From an uncultured Beijerinckiaceae bacterium (GTDB taxonomy: Bacteria > Pseudomonadota > Alphaproteobacteria > Rhizobiales > Beijerinckiaceae): a DNA stretch of 7,185 bases. Each line of letters opens with the position of its first letter. Within the stretch, counting starts at the first letter, position 1. The stretch lies in assembly GCA_937863205.1 (NCBI GenBank), contig CALMGA010000057.1:1-7185 (forward strand), given 5' to 3'. A program made the translations under genes and the position numbers. This document shows, piece after piece, positions 1 through 6,732 of this stretch. The notes under the pieces are model-generated. The model ran no database searches. It had not been told where the DNA came from and saw only the letters and a program-made list of their open reading frames with translations.

Positions 1-2402
1 ATCTACAACTTCAAGTCGGAGGGTCACTATAAGGCCGGGCACTTCGACGCCGATAAGATGACCATCGGCGAGCTGATGGAAAAGCAGCGCGCCGGGCAGA
101 TCTTCGCCGCCGGCAAGTATCGGATGATCCCCGGCACTTTGGCCGATGGCGTGAAGAAGCTCGGACTGAAGGCGAGCGACAATTTCGATGGCGCGACGCA
201 AGACCGATTGTTCACAGATTACCTCGCCGGCTCGAAGCGCCCAGCGATTTCTGGCTTCATCACCGGCAAGGGATCGCTCATCGCCGCGCAGCGCGCGGCG
301 GCCTACGAGTGGGCCAGCGTCGGCGACCCCGACAAGGCGGGGACGCAGTCGCACTATGGTCATGGCGACCACGCCTCGATCTCGCCCCAGCAGATGGCGA
401 AGGCGCTGGAGCAGGCGCGCGACAAGTACCAGGCCCTGCTCAAGCAGGGGATAGACAAGGAGACCGCGCGCCGCACCGCGCTACTTGGCGTCTCTCCCGG
501 CGACAGCACTCCCCAGCTGACCGCCGACCAGCTCCAGGCCAAACGCGACGCTGCTGCGAAAGGTATTTCCGAATACGGCAAGTACGATACCGCGCTGAAG
601 GATCTCCAGACGAAGCAGCTCGATGCCGCCATGGCCGGCCGCGGCTCGGCCGATCAGCGCCGCTCCTTCATCGGCAAGGCGCGCGACGAGGCCAAGGGGC
701 GCCACGACGAGGCGGCCGAGAAGCGCTACCAGGAGGCCTACGACAAGGTCACCGACGCGCCAGCGCGCGGTGGGGCGGGGGCGCCGACCAAGGGCCGCAT
801 CTTCTTCGGCGACAGCATCGCCGAAGGCCTGCGCACCCAGGCCGACAAGGATCACCTGGGTGACACGGTAGTCGGCCGGCATTCGAGCGAGGTGCTGAAG
901 GCCATCGAGAAGTCCTCCGCCGAGTCGCTGAAGGGCCGGCAGGTGGTGCTGTCCACCGGCGCGGTTAACGATGGACGTGTCGACGAGGCGGCGATCGACA
1001 AGGAGTTTGCCGCGCTCAAGGCGAAAGGCGTCGACCCGAAGAACGTGGCGGTGGTCGGCGCCGGTGGCAAGTTCGCTCACCTCAATCCTGGCCTGAAGGC
1101 GATCGCCGACAAGTACGGCGCCGGCTTCACAGGCGGCTACCAGGCGGGTGGCGACAACATCCATCCCCGGTCTTACCGCGCGCTGGAACGGCAGATCATA
1201 GGAGCGCGCGGAGCGGGCGAAGGCGCTCGCGGCGGCGATACCGGCGACCACAGCGACGTGTTGGCCCGCGCCAAGTCATCTCTCGGGCAGTTCGCCGATG
1301 CCACACACGAATGCGTCGGGCTAGTGCATGTCGCGACCAAGAACGCGACCAGCGTTCACGAGTGGCGCAAAGGGCAGGCGGCCGAGGATGGCGGTCTCAA
1401 ACCCGGCGCGTCCATTGCGACATTTCTGGGCGGCGATCGTCGAAGCGGCTTTCATCAGTCCGATCGCTACGCCGATGGCGGCTCAGGTACGCGTGGCGCC
1501 CATCGCGACCATGCAGCGATCTTCCAAGGGTACGAAACGCAACATGGCGTTCGCGGCATGCGGGTGCTGGAGCAGTACAAAAACGATCATACCGGTCGAG
1601 TGCATGAAGGTTTTATCCGTTTGGCCGAGGCGATGGCGAGGGGAACGGCTCGAACTACCACGAGATCCAGGTCGGGGGTCGCACGCTCGACGGCAGGCAG
1701 CCCGGCGCGTCCACACCGCCTGCCGTTGCCGATGCCGGGCGAGACCGCGAGGCTGGTGCGCAGCGACCACCCGGCCTTCGCGACATCGAGCGCGCCGACG
1801 GCAGGCTCGCCGGCGACGCTGGACGCCTCAGCCCATTGGTCGCCCTTGGCACGCCTCGGACGGATCGTTCCCCGCTGCTGCGCTCCAAGCCGAGCGGCGA
1901 TGGCTCCTTTGCCGCACAGCTGCGGTCGCTGCGCGATCAGGGCCTCGTCACGGATCAGGAGGCGGCAAGCGCGGGCCTTTCGGCACTCGGCATACCGAGG
2001 AAGCGGCCCGATGGCGGCCCACCCAGCCCGGTGAGCCAACTGTCGGCCAGCGCCAAGGGCCTGCCCTCCTTGCTCCGCCATGCCGGCGGTGACGACGGTC
2101 CGGGCCGCTCTCTCCCAAGTAGGGCCGACGACCCGCATTCTGCCGTCGGTCCTTTGGCGGGTCGCATCGGCAGGCCAAGCCCTGTGAACCCCCTCGCCCG
2201 CCATCTTCCCGCTCGTGTCGGCCGGAGCGAGCTTCCTCGCGGGCGGGACGCTGCGGACCAATCCGCCGATCACAAAGTAACAGTCGCGTTGCACGATCCC
2301 GGCAGAAGCATAAAATCGGTAAGCGTAGAGAAGAACGGGCCGCTTAAGGTCGCTGTGGACAGCCGGTTTAAGACGGCTGGGAACCCGCTGATCTCGGCGT
2401 GA
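1..2402 (+). pseudogene. Phage tail tape-measure-like protein with three cell-wall hydrolase-like domains; 5' partial and frameshifted
   Basis: The gene begins before the window and is open in frame 1 from base 1. Codons 1-90 look like the C-terminal half of a phage muramidase (MTIGELMEKQ, FAAGKYRMIP, the block around KRPAISGF); its catalytic part would lie upstream. Codons about 130-260 are a charged helical linker. Codons 268-395 are an SGNH hydrolase: GDS with Ser272 (814-816), GAVND with Asn323, and DNIHP with Asp385 and His388. Codons about 418-550 resemble BPSL0067/NlpC-type amidases, with candidate nucleophile Cys438 (1312-1314) in HECVGLV and His504 (1510-1512) in DHAAIF. Frame 1 then runs as arginine-rich nonsense to a stop at 2032-2034. 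The -1 frame continues the domain sensibly from about 1620 (FGRGDGEGNGSNYHEIQVGG) and stays open to TGA at 2400-2402. The role is probably tail structure plus peptidoglycan digestion at DNA entry. Tape measure is inferred from the C-terminal style and from the baseplate-like gene downstream; a free-standing virion lysin is the alternative. Domain calls are from remembered motifs. Confidence 0.72.
1615..1623 (+). other. Frameshift site in the tail hydrolase gene
   Basis: Frame 1 reads ATC CGT TTG GCC here and then loses protein-like character. If one more T is supplied the reading is ATC CGT TTT GGC, giving IRFGRGDGEG and then about 260 codons open to 2402. No X-XXY-YYZ slippery heptamer is present, so a one-base deletion or a sequencing error is likelier than programmed frameshifting. 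Confidence 0.65.
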
Positions 2403-2410
2403 GACGATCT
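2363..2410. repeat. Left copy of an imperfect direct repeat flanking the cargo block
   Basis: This copy spans the last codons and the stop of the tail gene. It shares ordered exact blocks with 6782-6826: CCGGTTT, then GACGGCT, then GGG, then after 22 bases ACGATCT (19 bases in the other copy). It may be a boundary duplication left by insertion or recombination. The similarity between the blocks is poor, so this is a candidate only. Confidence 0.4.
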
Positions 2411-2783
2411 ACTTTTTGCATGCCATGTCGAAGGAACTCACGCTGGCACGGCGTGGGCCATCACCTTCGGTCGTCACGGTCAGTTTGTTGCCGTAGGCGT
2501 CCGTGAAGACCATATTGCAGAGACCTTGGCCGCTGCACGACTCAATTACCGGGAAGTTGTTGCAGACCTTCACATCGCCGTTGCAGTCGGACGCGACCTT
2601 CTCATCGTCTTTTTGATAGCCGAAAGACGGTGGACGGGGCGCTTGGAAGCCGGCCTTCAAAACTGAAGCGCGAGCACTCTTGTACGGCATGCCCTGGCGT
2701 AGTGCCGGCGCTTTGCAGGGCGCGGCAGAAGCTTCACTCGTGGCGAGTACCGCGACAGCAACGATTAATCTCGAAATATGCAT
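2409..2783 (-). CDS. Small secreted cysteine-rich protein, function unknown
   Basis: It encodes 124 residues. Residues 1-21 form a Sec signal peptide: a short basic start (MHISR), a hydrophobic core (LIVAVAVLAT) and a likely cut after SEASAA. The mature part carries six cysteines (23, 67, 74, 83, 89, 122), enough for three periplasmic disulfides. The segment LRQGMPYKSARASVLKAGFQ recalls small alphaproteobacterial secreted proteins with a G-M-x-Y-x-x-A-R motif and a later ESCSGxGxC motif; I know of no assigned function for them. The start is the ATG read from 2783 and has only a weak ribosome binding site. The stop is TAG at 2409-2411, six bases from the end of the convergent tail gene. It follows the other secreted gene by 43 bases on the same strand, so the two are probably co-transcribed. 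A host-modifying prophage cargo role is possible but is inference. Confidence 0.75.
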   Translation of the reverse strand: MHISRLIVAVAVLATSEASAAPCKAPALRQGMPYKSARASVLKAGFQAPRPPSFGYQKDDEKVASDCNGDVKVCNNFPVIESCSGQGLCNMVFTDAYGNKLTVTTEGDGPRRASVSSFDMACKK

Positions 2784-2826
2784 GGATTTTACTCAAGTAA
2801 TATTGTTGCAGCCCTACCATTCTGAT

Positions 2827-3297
2827 TTAACTAATGACTTGGCATCGGTGCTGGAGCGCAATCTGTTTTCGACTTGCATCTATGAATACGTTGTCTGGTA
2901 ATGAAGCGTCGGTACCGTATGTAGACCAAGCTTTCTGACAATATGCGCTGTCAGGATTTGTGTTGGCTGATGCTTGCGCATCATCGGCTATGATTTTCAG
3001 ATCATCTTCAGAGAATGTTTGAGAGTCGCTTATCTGCCCGTATGTCAAGTCTGCCGTCAGCAGCTGACGCTTGAACCGATCTGTATCAAGGACAAATCCA
3101 CATGCCATTGAAGCATTGAAAGATAACCTCAGAGTGACGGCGACCATATGCCTGAGTGCGCTATGTAGATCAGACTGCTGGTCGTAGCACGCCAGCCGCT
3201 GTGACGAGTTTTGGAGATTGCGGCACTCCTCAGCGCAGAGTGGGGCGGGTGCGCCAGCGATGAGCGCAGAAAGGGCGAGCGGGATATAGGGCTTCAT
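2827..3297 (-). CDS. Secreted protein with N-terminal RLACYD motif, function unknown
   Basis: I choose the ATG read from 3297, giving 156 residues, because it starts a clean Sec signal peptide (MKPYIPLALSALIAGAPAP, cut near CA/EE at 22-23). GGAGG lies just upstream, though only one base from the ATG, which is unusually close. A longer reading to 3501 exists, but it would translate through the terminator and the pentamer array, so I reject it. The mature N-terminus reads EECRNLQ...QRLACYD. A C-x(n)-RLxCYD pattern opens several periplasmic proteins of proteobacteria, including some linked to type VI secretion. The rest is not recognised. Mature cysteines are at 25, 37, 66, 120 and 152. There is no lipobox, so it is likely a soluble periplasmic or exported protein. 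It lies upstream of the second secreted gene, with 43 bases between them. Its promoter should lie between the terminator at 3352 and the start, but I see no convincing -35/-10 pair. Confidence 0.72.
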   Translation of the reverse strand: MKPYIPLALSALIAGAPAPLCAEECRNLQNSSQRLACYDQQSDLHSALRHMVAVTLRLSFNASMACGFVLDTDRFKRQLLTADLTYGQISDSQTFSEDDLKIIADDAQASANTNPDSAYCQKAWSTYGTDASLPDNVFIDASRKQIALQHRCQVIS

Positions 3298-3351
3298 GCC
3301 TCCGATGGTATGCAGGTTCGGCGCATGCAGGAAGCCGGAAGTTGGGAATAG

Positions 3352-3378
3352 AAAAAGGGCGGCCCCGAAGAACCGCCC
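3352..3378 (-). terminator. Intrinsic terminator with UUCG tetraloop
   Basis: On the minus strand GGGCGGTTC-TTCG-GGGCCGCCC forms a nine-pair stem (seven Watson-Crick pairs and two G-U) closed by a C(UUCG)G tetraloop. Five T residues follow at once. It would end transcripts coming from hicAB and the pentamer array, and it insulates the secreted-protein genes downstream. Confidence 0.88.
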
Positions 3379-3381
3379 TGG

Positions 3382-3513
3382 TTGCCGTGCAAGCCATGCC
3401 TCGACACGTCCCGCCGCAGCCGACCGTGACATGCCTCGCCTCGCCTGCGATACCTCGCCGGACCTGACCAGACCCAGCCCCGCCGCAGCACGCCGTGCCA
3501 CGCCTGCCTCGCC
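3382..3513 (-). repeat. Pentanucleotide-periodic GGYNN array
   Basis: Read on the minus strand, this stretch breaks into successive five-base units beginning GG or near it, for example GGCGT GGCAC GGCGT and GGTCT GGTCA GGTCC. About 25 units are seen. The phase slips where four-base units occur (GGCA, CGCA, GCAC). The two long runs between slips each hold eleven units, so the higher-order period is about 59 bases. Unit sequence varies while the GG phase is kept, which is unlike a simple slipped microsatellite. A period of five is not a coding period. The array ends directly against the terminator. Confidence 0.8.
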
Positions 3514-3620
3514 GTGATCCCCGCCAGCCGGGATGAGGCTCTCGACTCCGCGCTTCTGGCCTCCGGGCTCGTGAGCCAGGGCGGTTGGTATTGGCCTGCC
3601 CTCGCAGGTTGCGGCCGCTG

Positions 3621-4013
3621 CTACGCCGCCTCCATCTCGTGCTTCGCCGCCTGCGCGAGGAAGCTCGACCGGCTCATGCTGTGCGCCTCCGCGTAGGCGT
3701 CAATGCGCTCCAGAACATCGGCCGGCAGGGTGACGTTGACCCGGACAGCGCGATTGTTGGCCCGCACCGGCACCAAGATGGCGACGCCGTCGCGGTTCTC
3801 CGGGTCGCCCATGATCTCTTCCAGAGACGAGGGAGCAGGAGCTGCCTCCCCATCGTCCGCCAAGCCCTGAAGATGCAAGGCAAGCGCTTCCTCGGCAAAG
3901 ATTCGTGCCTCGTCCAAGGACGATCCTGCGGTGACGCAGCCCGGCAGGTCCGGGTAGGACACACCATAGTCGGAGCCGCCTTCCTTGCGGATCAGGCCGA
4001 TGTAAAAGCGCAT
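3621..4013 (-). CDS. hicB: HicB-type antitoxin with ribbon-helix-helix domain
   Basis: This is the 130-residue antitoxin of a type II HicAB module. It binds and blocks the HicA mRNA-cleaving toxin and usually represses its own operon. Residues 1-80 match the HicB partial RNase H fold (MRFYIGLIRKEGGSDYGVS, then PDLPGCVTAG and the helix SLDEARIFAEEAL). Residues about 90-127 form a ribbon-helix-helix DNA-binding domain (VRVNVTLPADVLERIDAYAE, then MSRSSFLAQAA). I prefer the ATG read from 4013, preceded by GGGGTGAG and matching the usual HicB N-terminus. A GTG three codons upstream (4022) would overlap the hicA stop by four bases and is a real alternative. Gene order hicA-hicB and near-overlap imply translational coupling. 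The stop is TAG at 3621-3623. A long 3' region with the GGYNN array follows. Confidence 0.93.
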   Translation of the reverse strand: MRFYIGLIRKEGGSDYGVSYPDLPGCVTAGSSLDEARIFAEEALALHLQGLADDGEAAPAPSSLEEIMGDPENRDGVAILVPVRANNRAVRVNVTLPADVLERIDAYAEAHSMSRSSFLAQAAKHEMEAA

Positions 4014-4018
4014 GGCAC

Positions 4019-4207
4019 TCACCCCAGATCGATGCCGGCTTGCTTCGCGATACTCTTCAGCGTCCCCTTCGGGATGTCCCTGCTCGGCGAAACGACCGTG
4101 ACGCGGCCGGGCTTCGTCGGGTGCTTGAATTGCTTATGGCTACCGACCTGAGCGACCTCGAACCAACCATCAGCCGTGAGCTTCTTGATGACCTCACGGC
4201 TGTTCAT
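4019..4207 (-). CDS. hicA: HicA-type mRNA interferase toxin
   Basis: This is a 62-residue HicA toxin, a small dsRBD-fold ribonuclease that cleaves mRNA (and in known cases tmRNA) in the cytoplasm when HicB is lost. It starts MNSREVIKKLTADGW. The catalytic histidine sits at residue 24 in GSHKQFKHP, the canonical position, so the toxin looks active. The C-terminal strand-helix DIPKGTLKSIAKQAGI is typical. The usual PHP segment is replaced by SPS at 40-42, a modest variation. I choose the ATG read from 4207. A further upstream ATG (4243) would place the promoter and operator inside the gene. There is no clear ribosome binding site and the 5' UTR looks very short. hicB follows directly and its alternative GTG overlaps this stop. 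Confidence 0.94.
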   Translation of the reverse strand: MNSREVIKKLTADGWFEVAQVGSHKQFKHPTKPGRVTVVSPSRDIPKGTLKSIAKQAGIDLG

Positions 4208-4208
4208 G

Positions 4209-4225
4209 TGTGTATAACATACACA
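4209..4225. promoter_or_regulatory. Palindromic operator candidate for hicAB
   Basis: TGTGTAT-AAC-ATACACA is a perfect seven-base inverted repeat, starting two bases upstream of the hicA ATG. A further half-site, TGTATA, lies at 4229-4234, 18 bases from the same hexamer in the palindrome. The position at the predicted transcription start fits autorepression by the HicB ribbon-helix-helix domain. This is a motif and position inference, not an established site. Confidence 0.6.
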
Positions 4226-4228
4226 TTT

Positions 4229-4256
4229 TGTATAGTTCTGCAAGCTGGCTTGTCAC
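4229..4256 (-). promoter_or_regulatory. Probable hicAB promoter
   Basis: On the minus strand GTGACA (4256-4251) matches the -35 consensus at five of six bases. After 16 bases comes TATACA (4234-4229) as -10, four of six. Transcription would start near 4222, inside the palindrome and about 15 bases before hicA. A second pairing, TTGCAG (4243-4238) with TATGTT (4221-4216), would give an almost leaderless message. Confidence 0.5.
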
Positions 4257-4269
4257 CCGCTTTTCAGAT

Positions 4270-4299
4270 TGCGGCGTCGACATGCTTGACGACGCCGCA
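4270..4299. repeat. Perfect 10-bp inverted repeat
   Basis: TGCGGCGTCG and CGACGCCGCA are perfect inverses separated by ten bases. No T-run follows on either strand, so an intrinsic terminator is unlikely. It lies between the hicAB promoter and the + strand cargo gene and could be a protein-binding site or a remnant of a mobile element end. Confidence 0.45.
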
Positions 4300-4329
4300 T
4301 CCCAGGTTGGCTTGCCTGCCGTACCAAGC

Positions 4330-4408
4330 CATCCGCGTCATCCTCGCCGACTGGCTCGCCAGGCGCGGCTACCTGAAGCATCGGAGCGATCCGGAGGAGC
4401 GAGTTTAG
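4330..4408 (+). pseudogene. Possible C-terminal gene remnant (low confidence)
   Basis: In this frame the sequence reads as a plausible amphipathic protein end, AIRVILADWLARRGYL followed by KHRSDPEERV and a TAG at 4406-4408. Just upstream, a different frame reads MLDDAASQVGLPAV (from 4282). Two short protein-like pieces in adjacent frames look like the worn end of an older gene. I do not recognise the family and chance is a real alternative. Confidence 0.2.
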
Positions 4409-4664
4409 TTGCTAAGTCGATGCTGCCTCACGTTTTCGAGGAAAGTTTATAGCCGATTGCGTGAACAATGGCGCATTGGTGCGGATCAGGGACACTGGCC
4501 GCAGACATTTAGCCTGAGATGGGACTCGTCCGCCGGGTGCTACCCCCGCCTACTCAGAACGTGTACACTACCGGTCGCTGATCGAGGTATGGCGCTCTGA
4601 AAGGAGGCCCAGAGCGTGACGTATCGAAACCGGCGCAGTGAGAGGACGAAGTGTCGGGCAGGAT
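4409..4664 (+). other. Intergenic leader before the ATPase-nuclease gene
   Basis: I see no convincing gene here. A strong ribosome binding site AAGGAGG (4601-4607) is followed eight bases later by GTG at 4616, which opens a 24-codon frame ending at TAG 4688-4690. It overlaps the start of the ATPase gene in another frame. It could be a leader peptide or the start signal of a lost gene. No good promoter was found for the downstream gene. Base composition begins to turn A/T-richer toward the end of the stretch. Confidence 0.3.
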
Positions 4665-6698
4665 ATGATGCGAGGGACAATATCTGGTAGACTTCGGAAC
4701 ACCGAATTGCCTCGGTCGAAGCCTTTGCTTCCGCTTTTCAAAGCTATTATCAATTCATTGCAGTCACTATCGGAACGTCAGAGCCAGTCTTCGCAATCAA
4801 GAAGCTTTATAAAAACCGACGTTTATAGGCAGAGTCAGACAGACACAGAAAAGCTAGGTTCGATCGAGCGGATCGAAGTCACAGACAACTGTATAGTGTT
4901 TAGTTCGAAAGATCTCGAGTCCTTCAACATAATAGGTTCTGAGTACAAAGCGCGGCTTGGAGGTAAAGGTCTGGGTCGCTTCATGTGGCTCAAGGCTTTT
5001 GATAGGGTCGAGATCGAAAGTCATTTTTTCGAAGAGGCATCAGACGAAATTAGCTGTCGTAAGTTCGTGTTCGATGCGAACTATAAGGAAGACAAAGCAG
5101 TCGTTGCGCGTTCGAACGAAAAACAGCCTTGGACGAAGGTAAGCCTTTGCTCTTTCCGAGAGCCTTATCGGGACTCGTCTCCAAAAAGCACCGATGTGCT
5201 TGTTCAGCGCATCATCGGTCACTTCCTTCCTGTTTTCCTTAATCCTGATGCCCCTCGGATTGAGTTGATTGATGCTCTGCATAAGTGGGATCTCTGTTCT
5301 TACTGCAAAGAATATTTCCTTGCGGGATCAACGCAGCAAGATTTTTTTGTAGGGTCCAAGACTTTCAGTCTTAGAGGATACAGACTGTTCTAGACTGACG
5401 AGCAAGGGCATAAATTTGTCTATGCCGCCGATTTTCGCGAGGTTCAAAGCGACTTAGTACACAAATATGTGCCTGCCTTGAAGGGAAAGCTCGACGACGG
5501 GGACCGAGGATTATTTACATATGTCGGCTTTGTTGAGAGTGCTTACCTGAATGAGTGTGCAAACAACGAGCGCACAGCTTTTTCCTTTTCAACGGAAACG
5601 AATACAACTGAGCAAGAAAGTGAGACTTCTGGAGAGCTCTTTGCCGACCAGATCGGACTCAAGCAAATTAGATCTGCTGCGCTTGAAGCATGTAAGGAAG
5701 ATCTGAAGCGCTTCCTTGATGAACTGACAGACGCAAAAGACAAGGTCATTACGAGGTATGTGGTTGATGAGGCGCCTCAGTACAGGCCGTTGTTGCGTGA
5801 CAAGTCCAGGTTCTACGATGGAATCTCCCCAGACGCGTCAAAAGGAGAGATAGATACCGTTCTGCATCGTCAGCTGTTTAGGCGCCAGCAAGAACTGCGG
5901 AGGGAAAGTCAAGAAATTGCGGTTGTCGTTGATAATGGTCAAACATGCGAATTTTACAGTGAGCGTTTTAAGACTTGGATTGCGGCTTACAACGAATTAG
6001 GCGTATCTGCCTTAGCTGAGCACGTTCTTCATCGTAAGATCATCATTGAGATCCTCAGTAAGGCACTCTCAAAGAATGAAGAAACGGGAAAGTACGTACT
6101 GGAGGAAGTAATCCATGATATCGTTTTCCCAATGCGGACAACATCGGATGAAATCGAGTATGAGCAGCAGAACCTCTGGCTGCTCGATGAGCGCCTGACG
6201 CATCATCTGTTTCTTTCATCCGACAAGCCGCTCCGAAGCTTAGAAGTCCTCGACAGCGAATCGGCAAACAGGCCCGACATCCTGATTTTCAACAATGCGC
6301 TAGTTTTTAGTGAGGAGGACCAAGCGCTTTCGTCTATTGTTTTAATCGAATTCAAGAAACCAGATCGCAGATACGTCGATGAAGATCCTTTGTCTCAAGT
6401 CTTTAGGATATTGAGAGATGTGCGATCTAGTCAATACAAAGATAAGAACGGCAGACTGGTCGGACCACTGAGCGAGAAGATTCCGGCTTACTGCTATGTG
6501 ATTTGCGACCTTACCTCGAAGCTTGAAAACAAACTTATCGATATGTCGGCGACAAAGATGCCTGACAACCAAGGCTATTTTGGTTTCAATCCAAATCTCG
6601 ATGCCTACTATGAGGTGATTTCCTATGGAAAGATGCTGAATGACGCGAAGAAGCGCAACAGAATTCTTTTTGAACGTCTTAATGTTCCCCTTAACTAG
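4665..6698 (+). pseudogene. GHKL (Hsp90/MutL-type) ATPase fused to PD-(D/E)XK nuclease; internal amber stop
   Basis: The frame is continuous from 4665 to TAG at 6696-6698 (677 codons) except for TAG at 5391-5393, codon 243. Residues about 10-115 are a Bergerat-fold ATPase: start RLRNTELPRSKPLLPLF, N-box K-x-x-x-N (26-30), G1 box DNCIVF (74-79), intact G2 box GGKGLGRF (99-106). The expected N-box Glu is Lys and the DxGxG glycines are Cys76 and Val78, so ATP hydrolysis is doubtful. Residues about 115-300 may be the transducer fold. Helical segments follow, then the nuclease: RPDILIF with Asp538 and IEFKKP with Glu562 and Lys564, a complete D...ExK motif. Related prokaryotic GHKL ATPases occur with restriction systems, so an anti-phage role is plausible. 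I choose ATG 4665 because family N-termini begin shortly before the RNTxLP motif; ATG 4668 and GTG 4638 are alternatives. No ribosome binding site supports restart at GTG 5469. Composition is A/T-richer than the flanks, suggesting separate acquisition. Confidence 0.82.
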
Positions 6699-6732
6699 CT
6701 CTGAATTAGAAGTGTAAAATACTGCTCGTTCT

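Larger units (their letters stand above)
3352..3586 (-). ncRNA. Candidate structured non-coding RNA or hicAB 3' UTR
   Basis: The span runs from an 11-base element AACCGCCCTGG (minus strand, 3586 down to 3576) through the GGYNN array to the terminator. That element is perfectly complementary to CCAGGGCGGTT (3381 down to 3371), whose last eight bases are part of the 5' arm of the terminator hairpin. The RNA could therefore close into one long-range stem, or switch between that stem and termination. A small hairpin (ATCCC/GGGAT, 3518-3534) lies inside. No separate promoter is evident, so it may be the hicAB 3' UTR rather than an independent RNA. I know of no named RNA family that matches. Confidence 0.45.

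Noticed and set aside
481..1251. 256-codon open frame on the minus strand
   Set aside because: It lies opposite the SGNH and linker region of the tail protein, whose motifs are clear. Long antisense frames are expected in GC-rich genes, and its product is low-complexity Ala/Arg/Leu/Val sequence with no motif.
1836..2402. Independent + strand gene starting at ATG 1836
   Set aside because: The same frame is open back to 1620 and joins the amidase-like domain sensibly, so this is the 3' part of the frameshifted tail gene. No ribosome binding site supports a start at 1836.
3298..3501. N-terminal extension of the 2827-3297 secreted protein
   Set aside because: It would translate the terminator hairpin and part of the GGYNN array and would bury a good signal peptide in the middle of the protein.
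3382..3513. CRISPR array
   Set aside because: The repeat unit is five bases with no spacers of constant length and no cas genes nearby.
3296..3517. 73-codon + strand frame over the array
   Set aside because: It is only the reverse reading of the pentamer array and terminator, with low-complexity composition and no start signal.
5391..5393. TAG read as a sense codon through genetic code change
   Set aside because: TAG is the normal stop of hicB, of the 2409-2783 gene and of this same gene, so general reassignment is unlikely.
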